Source: Plantago elongata
Taxonomy: Eukaryota > Streptophyta > Magnoliopsida > Lamiales > Plantaginaceae
DNA length: 21,604 nt
Assembly (NCBI GenBank): GCA_036897095.1
Contig: JAYMSP010002999.1
Coordinates: forward strand, 1 to 21,604
Direction: 5' to 3'
Shown here: positions 18,901 to 21,604 of the stretch, in pieces
How positions within the stretch are numbered: position 1 is the stretch's first letter
Layout of the letters: every line of letters starts with the position of its first letter
Notes under the pieces: model-generated
Told to the model about the DNA's origin: nothing
The model's input: only the letters and a program-made list of their open reading frames with translations
Databases searched by the model: none
Translations under genes and position numbers: made by a program

Positions 18901-21232
18901 CTGTCTGGTATGTTTCCATCTTTTTGTGGTTCCGGCGATTCGTCATCTTTCCGGATGGGCAAGCTCTCACCTTCCAAGGTCTCCGACAGTTGTATATTTA
19001 TCTCTTTATGTTTCATGGATATCCTTACTCTCTCTGTCTTACATGATCTTCCAATTGGCTGATACTGTACATGTAATTTGGGCAGAGTGCTTGCTCGTCT
19101 CAAGCAGCCAATAAAGGCAGATTCAGTGCGTCCAGAATTTCACCGTGCAACTATCAGATGGGAATTCGGCGATGGCTCACAAACTCCTGGGTGAGAGTTT
19201 GTTCTTATTCCTCTATGATGATAAATACTCATGAAATTCCATGTTTTAATATATACACATGAGAATCCCATGTTTCCATAAATACACAAACATTTATACA
19301 CAATTATGCTTAAAGCGATGTTTATGCAAGCATCAAGTGCTCACAGTAACGCATAGGACTTACAAGTTTGCGTGAAAATATGGACGTGAATTTACTTTCT
19401 GCCATTGGCATTTGCCAGATTTGTTGCCAAGAGCACTGGCCACCAAATCAGCAGTAGACTCTTGAGTATGAAATCAGCAAATGCCTTATTGGAAGTGCCA
19501 CCTGGAAACAACCTGATTCCTGCTGGAACTTCTGTAGTGGCCATTATCATTTCTGACTTGAATGGTTTTTCTGGGACCAGCGGATTATCCGTGGAGGTTC
19601 CCGTTGGTGTACCACAACAAAGTAACCCCAGTAAAATAGGGTCAGGCCAGTCTGAAAGTTCGGAGATTCGAGTTGCCATCCTCACAGTGAGTGACACTGT
19701 AGCATCAGGGCTGGGGCCCGATCGAAGGTACTTGTCATTTCCGATTTATTTAATAATTGGTTAATCATTCATTTTCCTTCAACTCCTTTAGTGTCTGATA
19801 ACTCTAAGATAGTAACGTTTACTTAGTCCAGTTCCACTCTCATTCTCTCCCATATTCCATTTTATCACCCGCAAGACTCTATACTGGGATCTTGCTTACG
19901 TGAACCCAAGCCCCTAACGGACTTGAGCCAATAAATGTAGTTGGTAGTTAAGAAACTGCATCATGATACATCTTTCTGGATCGTCATTCCCGAAAGGTCA
20001 CTTTGTTGATGCTAGAACAAGGCAAATTGATGTTGCTCCAGGTGAAAGTGGGCCATGGAAGTACTAACTACTAAGTACTTTTGCCGTACATATTGAGAAA
20101 CAATACTTCAACCAAAAGAAATTTGAAACAAAAAAGTTGCATCCTGATACATCTTTCTTGATCATCATTCCTGAAAGGTCACTTTGGTGATGCTAGAACA
20201 AAAGCAAATGAATGTTGCTCCTGGTGAAAGAGAAACCACAGGAGCACAAAATACTTTTGCCACAGTCAAATTATTGAAAGTCATTGCCATGATATGGTAT
20301 TAATGTCCCATTTCGGGGTTTCAAAATTCAAAGGTTGAAATTGCTTGAGATTATTTTGAGCTTTTTATCAAATTTTATATTTAAGGTCCTTGCCTACATT
20401 TATTTTTTTATTCCCAAGTATAAATTATTTCGAATTACAAGTGCTTATAATATGTACATCTGATCTGAGTCGTTCTTTCTTCTCTTTTTTCCTTGCATGT
20501 AGTTTGAATATAACAAAAGTAGTTTTTAAATCTTAACTGGCCTTATTCGATTATTTGGTTCTTCTGTTTTTTGAAAGTTGGTATCTCAAAATATCTTATT
20601 AGTCGTGAGAGCATATTTGCTTGCACAATTAAGAATAAATAAAATTTGCTGCATAACTTTATTCTATGATTTTGCAGTGGCCCACGAGCGGTTTCTGTTG
20701 TGAATTCAGCCTCGGACAAATTAGGTGGGGCAAAGGTAGTTGTAACAGATGTTGTACCAGATGAAATACCAAAAATAAAGGAACTTTTGGTGAGATGGAG
20801 TGACGTCGACCAAGTAGATCTTATTCTTACTCTCGGTAGGTTTGTAATTTCTTAGCCAAGGCAGTTCATCCATGTCTTAAACATAATTTTCAGGTCTAAT
20901 TCTCATCCAATTCTTGGATGCAGAAGTTTGCTTTTCATTTGTCACCTTTTCCAATCACCCCTCCTCCTCCGCCCCTAACCCAATACACAGATTGGATTCT
21001 TTATGTGCACTTGAAGTAGCAAATAAATGAATGGCTCTGCACGGTGCAATATCTGGGTTTAGGTAGTTGGCATCTCGATAGGAGATTCACTTCACTTTCT
21101 TCTGGTAATGTGTGAAATGTCATAGGTGGTACTGGATTTACCCCAAGGGATGTTACACCTGAAGCTACAAAAGAAGTTATACAAAAGGCGACACCTGGTC
21201 TATTGTATGTTATGATGCAAGAGAGTTTAAAG
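15970..21232 (+). CDS. CNX1: Molybdenum cofactor enzyme Cnx1 (MoeA-like E + MogA-like G), 3' end missing
   Basis: Eleven exons join in frame to 565 codons: 15970-16122, 16656-16782, 17320-17450, 17551-17652, 17755-17838, 18368-18595, 18788-18978, 19086-19190, 19419-19727, 20678-20835, 21126-21232. The E domain has [63 protein letters not shown] and [12 protein letters not shown] linker follows, then the G domain starts at [20 protein letters not shown]. Two Asp residues, in VPDE and TPRD, are 33 apart, the spacing of the MogA/Cnx1G active-site pair. The G domain adenylylates molybdopterin, and the E domain inserts molybdate to give Moco in the cytosol. In plants the order is E then G in one chain. 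The last exon(s), with the RSAAGIRG-type block, lie beyond the window; 21233-21604 is intron. About 670 aa is usual, so roughly 85% is present. Confidence 0.96.
16161..16632 (+). repeat. Tandem duplication inside CNX1 intron 1
   Basis: Copy 1 (about 16161-16405) and copy 2 (about 16410-16632) share long blocks in the same order: AAGTGGAATA, TAGTTATCCGTTAGTCGGCC, TTTTCGATTCATTTGTA, AGAGTCAGTTGATG, TTTTTATGTCTAGG and CTAATGATCC. Copy 2 lacks about 20 bases. Each copy carries an acceptor-like TTTTTATGTCTAG (ending at 16360 and 16602) upstream of the real acceptor at 16655. Confidence 0.88.
18201..18220 (+). repeat. G20 homopolymer in CNX1 intron 5
   Basis: Twenty consecutive G bases follow a short TG-rich run (TTGTGTGTGTGTTG) within intron 17839-18367, about 150 bases before exon 6. 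Such a run can form a G-quadruplex and is prone to length error in sequencing. Confidence 0.9.
19957..20261 (+). repeat. Direct repeat of about 125 bases in CNX1 intron 9
   Basis: Copy 1 is about 19957-20085 and copy 2 about 20137-20261. Shared blocks in order are GATACATCTTTCT, GAAAGGTCACTTTG, TGATGCTAGAACAA, ATGTTGCTCC, GGTGAAAG and TACTTTTGCC. The copies are separated by about 50 unrelated bases and lie in the 950-base intron 19728-20677. No coding or transposon signature is seen. Confidence 0.85.
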
Positions 21233-21604
21233 GTACACGACTTCTCGAGTGACTTATAAGCTTCAGTTTCCTGTTGCCTGACTGCCTGTAATTGAGTTAG
21301 TTTCTATCAATGCAGTGTTTATCCATATGTATTCTTACTCTGTATGCTGTGTGTGTATGAGTGTAGAAGGTTGGGACGTGGTGTCAACCTGATCTCATTT
21401 GCCTAGATTATTATTGAAGATGAAATGTGAAAGAAATAAATAGCGATCAATAAAGTTGCACATTGCTCCTTCAGAAAAGGAAGTACACTAATTTAAAAAA
21501 AATCCTTTTCAAGTACTGTTTCCACAGATACATTATCTGATTCGTAAACCAACGTGCATTCAGAATATTTAGATGAGTAAAGTAACATGCTAAACAAGTT
21601 AATA

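Noticed and set aside
1-21604. CRISPR arrays, bacterial operons, rRNA or complete tRNA genes, gene clusters of a new system
   Set aside because: None is visible. The genes are dispersed, intron-bearing plant genes with unrelated functions.

Overview
This is nuclear DNA from a flowering plant, most likely a eudicot. The evidence is AT-rich intergenic sequence, multi-exon genes with GT..AG introns, and plant-specific families (GAMYB-type R2R3-MYB with a miR159 site, BPM-type MATH-BTB, a Cnx1-type two-domain molybdenum cofactor enzyme, a plant GDSL lipase). I cannot name the species. Five protein genes are visible; two of them run off the window.

Layout: (1) 1-1012, minus strand, the 5' part of a secreted GDSL esterase/lipase, cut by the left edge. 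(2) 1519-3123, minus strand, a complete F-box/WD40 protein of the FBX2 type with an intronless coding region and a probable 5' UTR intron. (3) About 3600-6340, a gene-free, transposon-eroded interval holding a tRNA-like B-box segment, a frameshifted RNase H relic of a retroelement, a good 44-bp-arm inverted repeat (MITE-like) and a weaker foldback. (4) 7531-9695, plus strand, a complete three-exon GAMYB-like MYB (503 aa) with a long, probably intron-containing leader and a near-perfect miR159 target site in exon 2. (5) 9696-11230, a convergent 3' region. (6) 11231-14265, minus strand, a complete four-exon BPM-like MATH-BTB protein (398 aa), adaptor of CUL3 ubiquitin ligases. (7) 14266-15969, an intergenic stretch with small repeats. 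(8) 15970-21232 and beyond, plus strand, CNX1, with eleven exons visible (565 codons) covering the whole MoeA-like E domain and the first part of the MogA-like G domain; the last exon(s) lie beyond the right edge.

The genes are independent housekeeping or regulatory loci rather than an operon or cluster. Two are ubiquitin-ligase substrate adaptors (an F-box protein for SCF and a BPM for CUL3), one is a microRNA-controlled transcription factor, and one is a cofactor-biosynthesis enzyme. I saw no novel multi-gene system. The observations most worth a second look are the miR159 site, the MITE-like hairpin, the RNase H relic, the two duplications and the G20 tract inside CNX1 introns, and an unexplained 226-codon open frame between MYB and BPM.

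Exon boundaries were derived by hand from splice consensus, frame continuity and family conservation. Joined reading frames are consistent for all five genes.
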